This document shows, piece after piece, positions 10,401-19,444 of a stretch of DNA of 64,000 nt. Each line of letters starts with the position of its first letter. Position 1 is the stretch's first letter. A model generated the notes under the pieces. The model was not told where the DNA came from. It made no database searches and was given only the letters and a program-made list of their open reading frames with translations. The stretch lies in assembly GCF_902729405.1 (NCBI RefSeq), contig NZ_LR746496.1, positions 3,472,001-3,536,000 on the forward strand, in the 5' to 3' direction. Origin of the DNA: Acididesulfobacillus acetoxydans (GTDB lineage Bacteria > Bacillota > Desulfitobacteriia > Desulfitobacteriales > Desulfitobacteriaceae). Position numbers and translations under genes: made by a program.

Positions 10401-11169
10401 AATCCGTCCTGTCCGTCAGATTAAACGTCGTCAGTTTGCGCCCGCTTTTCAATTGCCGCTGCTCCAGCGCAAATACCCGTCCTGTCAACACAACTCGGCG
10501 TTCCTCATCCACAATGCTCCTCAGCGGGACAGGTTCCTCTTCAATCTCTTTACCCAGAATGCAGTCCGACCTGGGGGGTGCTTTCTTTTCAGGAGCAGGC
10601 GCCATTAACCGTTCAAGGCATTCCTTTTCCGCCTGCTCTGTTAACCGGTCATAATCAGGCTCTTGCCGCCCCGGGTCGTATTCACACCGAATTCGGAGCC
10701 GAATCCCAAAAGTGTCAAAGAAATACTCTTCCACTTGGGCTTGCTTCAATTGAAAATATTCCACACCCAAAGCGTTGGGCGCAGGCAAGACCAGTGTCTC
10801 CCCCCGAATTTCATAGCCCGAACCCAGCCAACCCTTCATCGCCGGAAAACTTTCTCCCAACTCACGCACGATCCGCGGCCAGTTCCGGCTGCAAATCTGG
10901 GCCAACGCCTGATCTCCTTCGGGACACTCCAAATGCCATTCCATCCCAATCCCCGGTGCGTTCCCCTCCAAGACCTCTCTCAGGGGCCCTAATGAGCATT
11001 CGTCAACTTCGCAGGGTGAATAAAGATGGAAAATCCACTTTTTCTTCTCAGGGTATACCTCCACCCGTTTCAACGCCAGCAAGTCCAGGACGGGCCCCAG
11101 CCTCTCCCGCCAAGTGGGCATAAAGCGGGAGAGGAGCGGGACCTCCGCCAGCGGCATCAGCCTAGCCAT
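7489..11169 (-). CDS. polC: DNA polymerase III alpha subunit PolC lacking the exonuclease domain
   Basis: A 1226-residue C-family replicase; PolC of Bacillus and Staphylococcus is about 1440. Order seen: N-terminal domain (1-215), OB fold (~225-305), PHP domain from RVELHLHTRMSAMDG (H321, H323) with AITDHGVVQAF and LGVEGYL, then directly HMVLLVRDAVGLKNLYKL. The DnaQ-like 3'-5' exonuclease usually inserted there, with its DxExTG motif, is absent. The polymerase part has the PolC zinc module (CLNPEC ... CPRCGGK), the catalytic PDIDLNFSGDY, KLDILGHDDPT and a fingers/HhH C-terminus ending QLSLFS (beta-clamp-binding type). ATG 11169 follows GAGGAAAACGA. No frameshift is visible, so the domain is missing rather than split. 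Proofreading would need a separate protein or the PHP site (inference). Confidence 0.95.
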   Translation of the reverse strand: MARLMPLAEVPLLSRFMPTWRERLGPVLDLLALKRVEVYPEKKKWIFHLYSPCEVDECSLGPLREVLEGNAPGIGMEWHLECPEGDQALAQICSRNWPRIVRELGESFPAMKGWLGSGYEIRGETLVLPAPNALGVEYFQLKQAQVEEYFFDTFGIRLRIRCEYDPGRQEPDYDRLTEQAEKECLERLMAPAPEKKAPPRSDCILGKEIEEEPVPLRSIVDEERRVVLTGRVFALEQRQLKSGRKLTTFNLTDRTDSMSAKVFGGEKAAPLDLRDGEWIKAGGPVQFDRFSGELTFMPKDMVRVSPMVRVDQAAEKRVELHLHTRMSAMDGISSAEDLIRRAGLWGHAALAITDHGVVQAFPEAVEAGKKYGVKIILGVEGYLIDDISEPSTPPQQMKSRHMVLLVRDAVGLKNLYKLITCSHLEYFHRRPRIPKSVLARHRTGLIIGSACEAGELVQAILKQEPWEKLLEVASFYDYLEIQPRGNNAFMLRSGLVRNEEGLRELNRTVLRLGRALNKPVAATGDVHFLDPEDEAYRRILMAGKGFEDADDQAPLYFRTTEEMLEEFSYLGETEAFEVVVRAPQHLAAQVEVLKPFPDDLFSPTIPGAEEKIESMSWQRARELYGRDLPDVVRKRLEKELNAIIGHGFSVLYLIAHLLVKKSNEDGYLVGSRGSVGSSLVATLTGITEVNPLPPHYRCLNPECLHSIWVEDGSAGSGVDLADKDCPRCGGKMAKDGHDIPFETFLGFKGDKVPDIDLNFSGDYQPKAHKFTEELFGRDNVFRAGTIATIADKTAYGYVKNYLEERQVKVRSAEMARLVEGCTGVKRTTGQHPGGLMVVPKECDVFDFTPLQRPADDPKSETVTTHFDYHSISGRLVKLDILGHDDPTVIKMLEDLTGVNAKTIPLDDPKTLSLFWQPDALGVSAEEICSNTGTYGIPEFGTKFVRQMLEDTRPQSFSDLVRISGLSHGTDVWLGNAQDLVRSGTATISEIIACRDDIMVYLIYRGLEPGRAFKIMEGVRKGKGLKAEDIEEMRQHQVPEWYIKSCQKIKYMFPKAHAVAYVTMAFRIAWFKVYYPQAFYATFFTVRADEFDLELILRGKDACRAKIKEIEGRGNEATAKEKNLVTILELVVEMYSRGVCVRPVDLWESDATRFKVTPTGLLPPFAAIQGMGSSAAQNVVRLRDTQGILSVEELHSLAKLSAAVIEVLGQMGCLKGLPEENQLSLFS

Positions 11170-11281
11170 TCGTTTTCCTCACTCTCCCACGCGTTTTTTC
11201 GAGGCCGGTGATGCACATGCCAAGCCTCTGATCCCTCTCTAGCTATATCAGCCGATTTTGGGGCCGATTTTTGGGGAATGT

Positions 11282-13006
11282 CTAATGTTCCAGGGCCTTC
11301 TGGACAATCCCTTGGACCTTTTGGGCCACCTCCGCCACCGGCACCAACTCTGTAGCCCCGGTTTTGCGCGCTCGGAGTTCGACCTGCCCTTGTGCCAAAG
11401 CCTTGCTGCCGACCGTAACCCGCAGGGGGTAACCCACAAGGTCGGCGTCTTTAAATTTAACTCCCGGGCGCTCATCCCGGTCGTCGATCACCACTTCGAT
11501 CCCCATCCCGAGCATCTGCCAGTAAAGCTGCTCGGCTGTTTCCCCCACCTGCGCATCTTTGGCGCCGACCGGCACAATGATACAGTGGTAAGGTGCAATC
11601 GCAACCGGCCAAATAATCCCGTTTTCATCGTTATTTTGTTCGATGGCCGCGGCCGCCGTCCGGGTCACACCGATCCCGTAACACCCCATCACGCAAGGCT
11701 TCTCCTCGCCCGTCTCGTCAAGATAGGTCGCCTGCATGATTTTACTGTATTTTGTGCCCAAATTAAAGACCTGACCCACTTCAATGCCGCGAGCCGCTTC
11801 CAGCGGAGCACCGCACTTCGGACAGGCTTCTCCTTTCTCCACCATCCTCAGATCAAATACCTTATCCAACCGGAAATCCCGCTCCGGTACCGCGTTGAGA
11901 TAGTGATAGTCGGCCTTGTTGGCGCCGCAGACGGTCTGACTCAGTAAGGGAACTTCCAAATCCGCCACGACCGTTAAATCGTCCGGAATACCCACCGGCC
12001 CCACAAAACCGGCCTCCGCTCCCAAAACCCGGCGGACTGTTTCCGGCCCCGCCAACTCCAGCCGGATGAAGCCCCCCAGCGCATTGTTGAGTTTGATTTC
12101 GTTGACTTCCCGGTCTCCCCGGACCAAAACCAGGAACACTTTCTCGTCACCTTGGTACAGCAGAGCTTTCAAGAGCCGGTGTTTCGGCAGGTTCAAGAAA
12201 GTACTGAGCGCTTCTATGGACTTCGCTCCCGGAGTGTGAACAAGTATCCGTTCCTCGCCCCCAGCCTCCGTCCTGACAGAACGGGGCAGGCACTCCGCTC
12301 GCTCGACATTGGCTGCGTAATCACACTTGGGGCAGAAAACTACGGCCGCCTCCCCGGAATCCGCCAAGACCATGAACTCGTGTGAACCCCCGGTTCCCCC
12401 GATAGCCCCCTGATCCGCTTCCACCGGACGAAACTTTAGACCGCAGCGTCTAAAGATACGGGCATAGGCATCATACATTTTGCGGTAGCTGACCATAGCC
12501 TCTCGTTCATCCCGATCAAAGGAATACAGGTCCTTCATGATAAATTCCCTGCCCCGCATCAAACCGAAACGCGGCCTGCGCTCATCCCTGTACTTATTTT
12601 GAATTTGGTAGAGGAGCAGCGGCAGCTGCTTGTAGGACCTGACCTCTGAGCGGATAAGTTCCGTGATCAGTTCCTCATGAGTCGGGCCCAAACAAAATTC
12701 ACGTTCATGCCGGTCGCGCAGCCGGAACATTTCCGGCCCGTAAACCTCCCAGCGGCCGCTTTCCCGCCACAGTTCCGCCGGCTGGACAATGGGCAGAAGG
12801 ACTTCCTGCCCGCCCTCGGCGTCCATCTCTTCGCGGACGATCTGTTCAATCTTCCTCAAAACCCTCAGTCCGAGGGGCAAATGCGTATAAATCCCGGCCG
12901 CCGCCTTGCGAATGTAACCCGCTCTCAACATCAGGCGATGACTGACAACCTCCGCCTCCGCGGGCACTTCCCGCAAAGTCGGATCGAAAAGTTGGCTTAC
13001 GCGCAT
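11282..13006 (-). CDS. proS: prolyl-tRNA synthetase (bacterial type, with INS editing domain)
   Basis: A 574-residue class II ProRS that charges tRNA-Pro. Motif 1 region ([15 protein letters not shown]), motif 2 ([20 protein letters not shown]), the ~180-residue INS/YbaK-like editing insert ([17 protein letters not shown] ... GFVGPVGIP), motif 3 ([17 protein letters not shown]) and a C-terminal anticodon-binding domain are all present. I take ATG at 13006, preceded by AAAGGA with 8-nt spacing; a longer frame upstream to 13051 has no site. It lies between ispG and polC as in many Firmicutes. No T-box leader was recognised in the 164-nt upstream gap. Confidence 0.95.
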   Translation of the reverse strand: MRVSQLFDPTLREVPAEAEVVSHRLMLRAGYIRKAAAGIYTHLPLGLRVLRKIEQIVREEMDAEGGQEVLLPIVQPAELWRESGRWEVYGPEMFRLRDRHEREFCLGPTHEELITELIRSEVRSYKQLPLLLYQIQNKYRDERRPRFGLMRGREFIMKDLYSFDRDEREAMVSYRKMYDAYARIFRRCGLKFRPVEADQGAIGGTGGSHEFMVLADSGEAAVVFCPKCDYAANVERAECLPRSVRTEAGGEERILVHTPGAKSIEALSTFLNLPKHRLLKALLYQGDEKVFLVLVRGDREVNEIKLNNALGGFIRLELAGPETVRRVLGAEAGFVGPVGIPDDLTVVADLEVPLLSQTVCGANKADYHYLNAVPERDFRLDKVFDLRMVEKGEACPKCGAPLEAARGIEVGQVFNLGTKYSKIMQATYLDETGEEKPCVMGCYGIGVTRTAAAAIEQNNDENGIIWPVAIAPYHCIIVPVGAKDAQVGETAEQLYWQMLGMGIEVVIDDRDERPGVKFKDADLVGYPLRVTVGSKALAQGQVELRARKTGATELVPVAEVAQKVQGIVQKALEH

Positions 13007-13170
13007 CGAATCATTCCTTTCTGTCTGTCTCTGCCGGCATTCCGCCGCCATCTCAGCTCTCTCTCTAACCCTGATCTCCTCTATCCAGCCTTAGCCCTTC
13101 ATCGAAATTCGTTCACTATCCCGCCCCGCGGGAATCCTCCCCGTCCACAGCCGACCCTTCGCCCGGCCGG

Positions 13171-14244
13171 TTAACCCCCGGTCTTACCCAGATAAGCCTC
13201 AATCTCCCGCCAAAGAGCCGGCAAAAGCTCCTCTTCCGGTAAGCTGGCAATGATTTGCCCTTTACGGAACAACAGACCCTTCCCTTTGCCGCCGGCAATG
13301 CCGAAATCGGCTTCCCTGGCTTCACCGGGCCCATTGACCGCACAACCCATGACCGCTACTTTCAAAGGCTTGTCCAGGGGCGGCAAATGCGTAAGCCGCT
13401 CTTCCACCCGCGCGGCCAAAGCCGCCAGGTCAACCTGCGTTCGTCCGCAGGTCGGACAGCTGATCAGTTCCACTCCCTGCCGGCGTAAACCCAAAACCTG
13501 CAGGATCTGTAAGGCAACAGGGATTTCCTGCACCGGATCCCCGGTGAGGGATACCCGAATGGTATCGCCAATCCCTTCAGCCAGCAGAGCGCCGATTCCT
13601 ACCGCCGATTTGACCACACCGGACTTTACTGTCCCGGCCTCCGTGACACCCACATGCAGCGGATAATTTACGGTCTCCGCCATCTTCCGATAAGCGGCAA
13701 GCATCAAGGGCACCTGTGACGCCTTAAGGGAGATCTTGATCTCCTCATAGCCCAGCTCTTCCAGAAGGTGCACATGCCCCAAAGCGCTTTCCACCATGCC
13801 TTCGGCCGTCGGCCCCCCGCAGCGGTCGAGGATTTCCCTCTCCAACGAGCCGGCATTCACCCCGATGCGTACCGGGACCCGCCTCTCTTGGGCTGCGCGG
13901 ATCACTTCTTTCACCTTCCAAGGGGCCCCGATATTCCCCGGGTTCAGGCGCAGGCCGTGAACACCTTCCGCCAGAGCCCGGATGGCCAAACGGTAGTCAA
14001 AATGCACGTCCGCGATGACCGGCAGCGGACTCCGTCTGACAATACGCCCCAAAGCCGCGGCCGCTGCTTCATCCGGAACGGCCACCCTGACGACTTCGCA
14101 GCCCGAGTCGGCCAGCGCTCTGATCTGGTCCAGAGTTTTCTCCGGATCACGCGTATCCGTATTTGTCATGGACTGTATCACGACCGGGGCCCCCCCGCCG
14201 ATGGTAACTTTGCCGACGTGCACGGCCCGTCTAAGCCTACGCAA
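13171..14244 (-). CDS. ispG: 4-hydroxy-3-methylbut-2-enyl diphosphate synthase (flavodoxin/ferredoxin) IspG
   Basis: IspG/GcpE carries out the penultimate step of the MEP isoprenoid pathway, a [4Fe-4S] reductive ring opening. The TIM-barrel half shows VVIQSMTNTDTRD, PVIADVHFDYRLA and GLRLNPGNIG. The Fe-S half has SCPTCGRTQVDL and MGCAVNGPGEA, giving the three cluster cysteines. Start choice: three in-frame TTGs (14259, 14250, 14244) surround a GGAGG, and only 14244 has a proper 8-nt spacing, giving MRRLRRAVHVGKV. The longer version from 14259 cannot be excluded. dxr lies 1.2 kb upstream in the same run, so two MEP genes are clustered. Confidence 0.93.
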   Translation of the reverse strand: MRRLRRAVHVGKVTIGGGAPVVIQSMTNTDTRDPEKTLDQIRALADSGCEVVRVAVPDEAAAAALGRIVRRSPLPVIADVHFDYRLAIRALAEGVHGLRLNPGNIGAPWKVKEVIRAAQERRVPVRIGVNAGSLEREILDRCGGPTAEGMVESALGHVHLLEELGYEEIKISLKASQVPLMLAAYRKMAETVNYPLHVGVTEAGTVKSGVVKSAVGIGALLAEGIGDTIRVSLTGDPVQEIPVALQILQVLGLRRQGVELISCPTCGRTQVDLAALAARVEERLTHLPPLDKPLKVAVMGCAVNGPGEAREADFGIAGGKGKGLLFRKGQIIASLPEEELLPALWREIEAYLGKTGG

Positions 14245-14405
14245 AATCAAGCCCTCCAAAATTCAGAGTGGGTCACCATGGTGCCCGGGCGCGCCTTCGG
14301 AGCAGGAAAAGGCGGCCCGACTGCCGCTGAGCAAACCCTTTGTGCATTCACCTGAAAACCGCGGTCCAAAAGTTACAAAGAGTTTTCGGAGCAGGCCCTG
14401 CCGCC

Positions 14406-15470
14406 TTATCCGCCCTTGACAAATAACTGCAGAATATCGTGGTAAGTCACGGCTAACATAACGAGCACGAGTAAGACGAAACCGACAAAATGAATCAGGT
14501 TTTCCCGCTCCGGATTGAGCGGTTTACCGCGCAGCCCCTCGACAGCCAGGAAAACAAGCCTGCTCCCATCCAAGGCCGGAATCGGAAACAAATTGAGCAG
14601 CCCCAGCTGGATGCTCAAGACTCCGGTCAGCCCCAGAAGATTGGCCAAACCCTCTTTGGCCCCCTGGCCGATGGCTTGGGCGATGGCCACCGGCCCCCCC
14701 ACTTGCGCGGGTATCTTACCGGTTATCATTTCAACAATGGCCACCAAGATGAACTTCGTAAACTCGACCGTTCGCTCCCAACCCAACCCGACCGCCTGGA
14801 AAATGGACAGGCGCCGGTAGACAATTTCCGGGGCGATTCCGATGAGGCCGTAGCCTGTCTGCGGATCTTTCTCGGTCCTCACCTTGATAGTCCGGGTTTT
14901 GCCGCCTCGCTCCAGGGTAATGAGCAAATTCTGATTCGGCAGGGCATGAATAACATCGGTCAGCCTGTTCCAGTCCGGTGTCGCTTCGCCGTCAACGGCG
15001 ACAATCCGGTCGCCGGGAACAATCCCGGCCTTCTCCGCCGCCTTTCCTTGAACCAGGGAACCCACCGCGTTTCCCTGGGCCTGCGCCGGCAGCCCCAGGT
15101 AAGCAAAGACCCCCACAAACAAGAGCATCGCCAGGACAAAATTCATAATCGGCCCGGCCGCGATCACCGCCATGCGTTGCCAGACTCTCTTGTTCATGAA
15201 GCTCCGCTTGTCGTCGGCCGGCGCAATTTGCGGCTCGCCCGTCTCGTCCGGTTCCGGATCCATGCCGTAGAGCCTGACAAAACCTCCCAGGGGAATGAGC
15301 CGCCAAGCGTAGAGCGTTTCCTTCCCCTGATGCCACAAGAGTTTCGGCCCAAAACCGAAACTGAACTCCAATACCTTAATTCCGGTCATGCGGGCAATCA
15401 TGAAGTGCCCGAATTCGTGAATCATCACCATCGAGCCGAAAACGAAAATCACAGCTAAGGCTGTTACCAT
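14406..15470 (-). CDS. rseP: RIP metalloprotease RseP/RasP (site-2 protease)
   Basis: A 354-residue membrane zinc protease of family M50B, which cuts anti-sigma factors and leftover signal peptides within the membrane. The catalytic HEFGHFM is in the first transmembrane segment. A PDZ domain (GSLVQGKAAEKAGIVPGDRIV) lies in the middle, and NLFPIPALDGSRL provides the third metal ligand Asp. There are about four hydrophobic segments. ATG 15470 has GGAGG 8 nt upstream; an in-frame GTG at 15488 lies upstream of that site. Two nt separate it from the dxr stop. Confidence 0.93.
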   Translation of the reverse strand: MVTALAVIFVFGSMVMIHEFGHFMIARMTGIKVLEFSFGFGPKLLWHQGKETLYAWRLIPLGGFVRLYGMDPEPDETGEPQIAPADDKRSFMNKRVWQRMAVIAAGPIMNFVLAMLLFVGVFAYLGLPAQAQGNAVGSLVQGKAAEKAGIVPGDRIVAVDGEATPDWNRLTDVIHALPNQNLLITLERGGKTRTIKVRTEKDPQTGYGLIGIAPEIVYRRLSIFQAVGLGWERTVEFTKFILVAIVEMITGKIPAQVGGPVAIAQAIGQGAKEGLANLLGLTGVLSIQLGLLNLFPIPALDGSRLVFLAVEGLRGKPLNPERENLIHFVGFVLLVLVMLAVTYHDILQLFVKGG

Positions 15471-15472
15471 GG

Positions 15473-16621
15473 TTACCCCCTCCTGCACAAGTCCTGAGCC
15501 AGACTCCGCGCCCAGAGATCCGCTTCCAATATCGTTGCCAAATCTCCTTCCTCCGACACCTCGTGTTTGGCACAGACTTCCCCGGCAATTTCCGTGATCC
15601 GGGCATAGGGAATCACCCGGTTCAGAAAGGATTCCACCGCCACTTCATTGGCTGCGTTAAGGACCGCCGGCAGGGTGCCTCCCCTTTTCCCCACCCGGTA
15701 AGCCAGCTCAAGCGCGGGGAACCTCTCCCTGTCGGGCTCAAAAAAGCTCAAAGTCTGTCCCCGCAAATTCAAGCGTCGGAAGGAATTGGGCCAGCGTCCG
15801 GGATAGCTGAAAGCGTACTGAATCGGCAAACGCATATCCGCCCGGCCCAACTGAGCCAGGACGGAACCGTCCCGGTACTCCACCAGCGAGTGCACGATAC
15901 TTTGAGGATGAATCAAAACCTCAATCTTTTCGTAAGGCATGGCGAAAAGATGGTGGGCTTCAATGACCTCCAGTCCTTTATTCATCAGGGTAGCGGAGTC
16001 CACCGTTATTTTTGCGCCCATCTTCCAATTGGGGTGTTGCAAAGCCCGCTCGGGCGTAATCCCCGCCAGTTCTTCCTCCGGCACGTTCCAAAACGGTCCG
16101 CCGGAAGCCGTGAGGATCAGCTTGGCGACACTCTCCCTCTCCTCTTCCAGGCACTGGAAAATGGCGGAATGTTCGCTGTCCACAGGCACAACGGGGCAAC
16201 CCGCGCGTTTGGCCGCGGCCATAACCAGATCACCGGCCACAACCAAAGTTTCCTTATTGGCTAAGGCGACCGCCTTTCCCGCTTGCAAGGCAGCCAAGGT
16301 AGGCTCCAAACCGATGCGCCCGCTGAGCGCATTAAGTACAGTATCGGCCGGACCGGCCTGCACCGCGCGCAAGAGTCCCGGCATACCCTGGTCCACGGCA
16401 ACCGGCAGGTCCCGCACCCGTTCCCGCAATTCTCGGGCCGCCTCTTCTTCCATCATGACCGCCAGCGCCGGACGGAAAGCCCGCACCTGCTCCTCCATGC
16501 GCCGCACATTGCCGGCTGCGGTCAAAGCGTAAACCGTCAGCTTGTCCGGGTTTTCCCCCACAACCTCAAGAGCCTGCCGCCCAATCGACCCTGTAGAACC
16601 CAAAATGGCGAGTGTCTTCAA
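15473..16621 (-). CDS. dxr: 1-deoxy-D-xylulose 5-phosphate reductoisomerase
   Basis: A 382-residue Dxr, the first committed enzyme of the MEP pathway (DXP to MEP, NADPH-dependent). The Rossmann motif LGSTGSIGRQALEV is at the N-terminus. ANKETLVVAGDLV, PVDSEHSAIFQCL and TASGGPFWNVP carry the metal- and substrate-binding residues, and KMGAKITVDSATLMNKGLE is diagnostic. The start is TTG at 16621 behind GGGAG. It is followed almost immediately by rseP. Confidence 0.96.
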   Translation of the reverse strand: MKTLAILGSTGSIGRQALEVVGENPDKLTVYALTAAGNVRRMEEQVRAFRPALAVMMEEEAARELRERVRDLPVAVDQGMPGLLRAVQAGPADTVLNALSGRIGLEPTLAALQAGKAVALANKETLVVAGDLVMAAAKRAGCPVVPVDSEHSAIFQCLEEERESVAKLILTASGGPFWNVPEEELAGITPERALQHPNWKMGAKITVDSATLMNKGLEVIEAHHLFAMPYEKIEVLIHPQSIVHSLVEYRDGSVLAQLGRADMRLPIQYAFSYPGRWPNSFRRLNLRGQTLSFFEPDRERFPALELAYRVGKRGGTLPAVLNAANEVAVESFLNRVIPYARITEIAGEVCAKHEVSEEGDLATILEADLWARSLAQDLCRRG

Positions 16622-16637
16622 GATAATCTCCCTTCGC

Positions 16638-17726
16638 TTATTTTAGAACTCCGGTTTTCCGCAAAGCGCCGTAAAAGATAACGAGCGTTGGACCGAGGAT
16701 TAAGCCGATACCTCCGAACAATTGCAGACCGACATACATGGAGACCAACGTCGGCAGGGGGTCGAGGCCCAGGTTCTTGGACATGATCTTCGGTTCCAGG
16801 AACTGCCTCAGAACCACCGTAATCACCCACATAGCCAGGACTTTCAACCCGGTGCTGAGCGAACCCCACAACAGCAGGGCGACGATCCAGGGGATGAACA
16901 ACATCCCGGTCCCGACCACCGGAACCAAGTCCAGGATTCCCGCCAAAACCCCCAAGAGCACCGCGTAGCGGTTACCGATGATGGCGAGCCCCAGCATAGT
17001 GGTTACGGCCGTCACGGAAACCAGCATGATCTCCGCCCGGAGAAAGCCGATCAAAGCGCTGCCCAAATTTTGGCTCACGGCCTGGGCACTCTGATGCCAG
17101 CGTTTGGGGAAGAGCCCGGCCAAAAAACGCTTAACCCGCGGAAAGCTGGCGCTGGTCAAAAGGGTCGCCACCACCGAGACCACCATAATGATGAAAACCC
17201 CCGGCAGGGCGGCCAAAAAGCCCAAAAGCGCCAGACTTCCCGACTTGGCCCAATCTTGCATTGAGCGTACCAGGCTTGCCGTCGAGGAATAGAGAGCATT
17301 TTGCACTTGGGGATTGACTTTAACGAAGCGTTCGACCGAATCGATCTGTCTGTTGACGATATCCAGAACATAAGAATAGCTGGGCACCGAGTTTGCCAGT
17401 TCACTCAATTCGGTGTAAAGGCGGGCCACCAGCAGGAAGACAAAAAGGGCGATGACCGCCAAGCCCGCGACCAAGGTCAACAGGGAAGCGTAGGGCCTGC
17501 GAATGCGCAAAGTGCGCATGATGGCCAGCACCACCGGCTCCAGCAAAAAAGCGAGCACAAGCGCCAACAAAAACGGCAGAAAAGCAACCAGCAGTTTCTG
17601 CAGAACAGCTCCGAAGACAGGCAGAAAATCCCGGACGAAGTAAGTAAACAGCCGGATGGCGAACAGCAGAGCCGTTATAATCACCAAGCGGTTAAGATTT
17701 GTCCACAACGGGTGCCGTGAATCCAT
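16638..17726 (-). CDS. AI-2E family (YtvI-like) membrane permease
   Basis: A 362-residue polytopic membrane protein with about eight hydrophobic segments. The large loop around residues 110-180 and the C-terminal PTLVSMYVGLQLFGGIGLILGP segment, together with the preceding LDLVPVVGTGMLFIPW, are typical of the AI-2 exporter superfamily (Pfam AI-2E_transport). Some members are sporulation proteins (YtvI) and others Na+/H+ antiporters, so the substrate is unknown. It sits between cdsA and dxr, a position not occupied in Bacillus. Spacings of 12 and 16 nt imply cotranscription. Confidence 0.85.
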   Translation of the reverse strand: MDSRHPLWTNLNRLVIITALLFAIRLFTYFVRDFLPVFGAVLQKLLVAFLPFLLALVLAFLLEPVVLAIMRTLRIRRPYASLLTLVAGLAVIALFVFLLVARLYTELSELANSVPSYSYVLDIVNRQIDSVERFVKVNPQVQNALYSSTASLVRSMQDWAKSGSLALLGFLAALPGVFIIMVVSVVATLLTSASFPRVKRFLAGLFPKRWHQSAQAVSQNLGSALIGFLRAEIMLVSVTAVTTMLGLAIIGNRYAVLLGVLAGILDLVPVVGTGMLFIPWIVALLLWGSLSTGLKVLAMWVITVVLRQFLEPKIMSKNLGLDPLPTLVSMYVGLQLFGGIGLILGPTLVIFYGALRKTGVLK

Positions 17727-17738
17727 ATCGGTATCCCC

Positions 17739-18527
17739 TTACTGCAGGCAACTAACCAAATAATACACCAGAGGCAAGACAAATACAAAACTGTCAAAGC
17801 GATCGAGAAAACCCCCGTGGCCGGGAATCGTTCGGCCGGAGTCCTTGACGCCGGCAGCCCGTTTGAGGGCCGACTCGAAAAGGTCGCCTATCTGGGCGCC
17901 GATACCCACCGAGAGCGCCAGCCCTAAGAGAAAACCCGCCGGCACCCCCGCCAGCCAAGGTCTCAAAGCGAAGCCGGCTCCCAAGCTGAACAAAAGCCCC
18001 CCGACTGAGCCTTCAACTGTTTTGTTCGGGCTCACGGCCGGGGCCAGAGGATGCCGTCCAAGCACTTTCCCTATAAGGTATGCGCCCGTGTCGCTCGCCC
18101 AGACCAGAAAGAAAGTGACAAATGTCCACTTTATCCCCCATGGTTCCGGGAGACCCCGCAGGAGTAAAAGATAGGACATAAGCCCCGCCGTGTACGTCAC
18201 CGCCAGCAAATTGTAAAGGGCCTCCGCCAGGTTTGTTTTCGGGTAGTTAAGAGCGAATCTCCCCCCGGCCACCAGCAAAGAGAATACGAACCCGGGTCCC
18301 AGGCCAGCCCTGCCGTACAGGAACACCCCCAGCAACCAAAGCATGACTTCCAGCGCATCCGCCTTGAACCAAGCCCGGTGGCCCAAACGCTCTCCGATGC
18401 GCATAAACTCGTGTAAAGCAAAGAGGCTGATGGTGAGCGCCAAAACGAGCGTATAAGCCCCCCCAAGATAGGTTAGTCCTAAAAGGAGCGCAGCCCCAAT
18501 CACGGCGCTGACTGTACGTCTTCCCAT
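17739..18527 (-). CDS. cdsA: phosphatidate cytidylyltransferase CdsA
   Basis: A 262-residue integral membrane enzyme making CDP-diacylglycerol from CTP and phosphatidic acid. The family signature is near the C-terminus: KRAAGVKDSGRTIPGHGG followed by FLDRFDS. SPNKTVEGSVGG and VWASDTGAYLIGK are further conserved stretches. About seven transmembrane segments are present. ATG 18527 follows GAGAGGTGACCC. It is 14 nt downstream of uppS, the usual order. Confidence 0.95.
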   Translation of the reverse strand: MGRRTVSAVIGAALLLGLTYLGGAYTLVLALTISLFALHEFMRIGERLGHRAWFKADALEVMLWLLGVFLYGRAGLGPGFVFSLLVAGGRFALNYPKTNLAEALYNLLAVTYTAGLMSYLLLLRGLPEPWGIKWTFVTFFLVWASDTGAYLIGKVLGRHPLAPAVSPNKTVEGSVGGLLFSLGAGFALRPWLAGVPAGFLLGLALSVGIGAQIGDLFESALKRAAGVKDSGRTIPGHGGFLDRFDSFVFVLPLVYYLVSCLQ

Positions 18528-18541
18528 GGGTCACCTCTCGT

Positions 18542-19306
18542 TCACTCGTTCGCCAGTCCGCCGAAGCGGCGGTTACGCCGCTGATAAGCTCGGATGGCCT
18601 GCAGAAGGGCTTCTTCGTCAAAGTCCGGCCAATAATCCCGGACAACGACCATCTCCGTATAAGCACACTGCCACAATAAGAAGTTGCTCAGCCGCATCTC
18701 CCCCGAAGTACGAATGAGCAAGTCCGGATCCGGTATTCCGGCCGTATACAAGTAGCGATCAACTACATTTTCGTCAATTTCAGCGGGCTTAAGGCGGCCT
18801 CCCTGCACATCCCTGCAGATACCTTGCACCGCCCCCACCAGTTCGGCCCGTCCCCCATAGTTTAAGGCCAGATTCAGCACCAACCCGCGATTACTTTTTG
18901 TCTGTTCAAAGGCCCGCGCCAGCTCTGTCCGCGCTTCCGCCGGCAAATGCTCAATCTGTCCCACAGCCCGGATCACGACATCGTTTTCATCGAGTTCCCG
19001 TAGTTCCCGCCTCAAATACTCTGTTAACAAATTCATGAGAATCCCGACTTCTTCCTTTGGGCGCCGCCAATTCTCAGTCGAAAAGGCGTAAACCGTCAAG
19101 TATTCAACTCCCAGGCCGGAGCAGGCTTTCACGACTCCCCGCAAGGCCTCCACTCCTGCTTTGTGTCCGAGTGATCTGGGGAGTCCCCTCCGGATCGCCC
19201 AGCGCCCGTTGCCATCCATAATAATGGCGATGTGGCGGGGTATGCGTCCGCGGTCTATTTGGGCTGAGCTCACTTCTTTATTTCGTTTCCAGGGACCAGA
19301 CCACAT
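18542..19306 (-). CDS. uppS: isoprenyl transferase / undecaprenyl diphosphate synthase
   Basis: A 254-residue cis-prenyltransferase that makes the C55 carrier lipid for cell-wall synthesis. It shows HIAIIMDGNGRWAIRRG (catalytic Asp and diphosphate-binding loop), GHKAGVEALRGVV, YLTVYAFSTENWRRP, and the C-terminal PDPDLLIRTSGEMRLSNFLL and CAYTEMV. I start at ATG 19306 (GGGGGTGG upstream); the open frame extends another 43 codons to 19435 but that part is low-complexity and unlike the family. Confidence 0.95.
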   Translation of the reverse strand: MWSGPWKRNKEVSSAQIDRGRIPRHIAIIMDGNGRWAIRRGLPRSLGHKAGVEALRGVVKACSGLGVEYLTVYAFSTENWRRPKEEVGILMNLLTEYLRRELRELDENDVVIRAVGQIEHLPAEARTELARAFEQTKSNRGLVLNLALNYGGRAELVGAVQGICRDVQGGRLKPAEIDENVVDRYLYTAGIPDPDLLIRTSGEMRLSNFLLWQCAYTEMVVVRDYWPDFDEEALLQAIRAYQRRNRRFGGLANE

Positions 19307-19444
19307 TCCGCCACCCCCAAACCCTGTTCTTGCAATATTACCCGCCGCCGTCGGCCCGGCCTGCCGCCCGCGTGCCGGCTCGCCCTCGTCCGTATCTCTT
19401 AGCCTAAAGTCTCGAACCCCCCCGGCAGGCGCCAAAGGAGTCCG

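Noticed and set aside
13007-13170. T-box leader upstream of proS
   Set aside because: No T-box sequence, specifier loop or terminator/antiterminator pair was visible.
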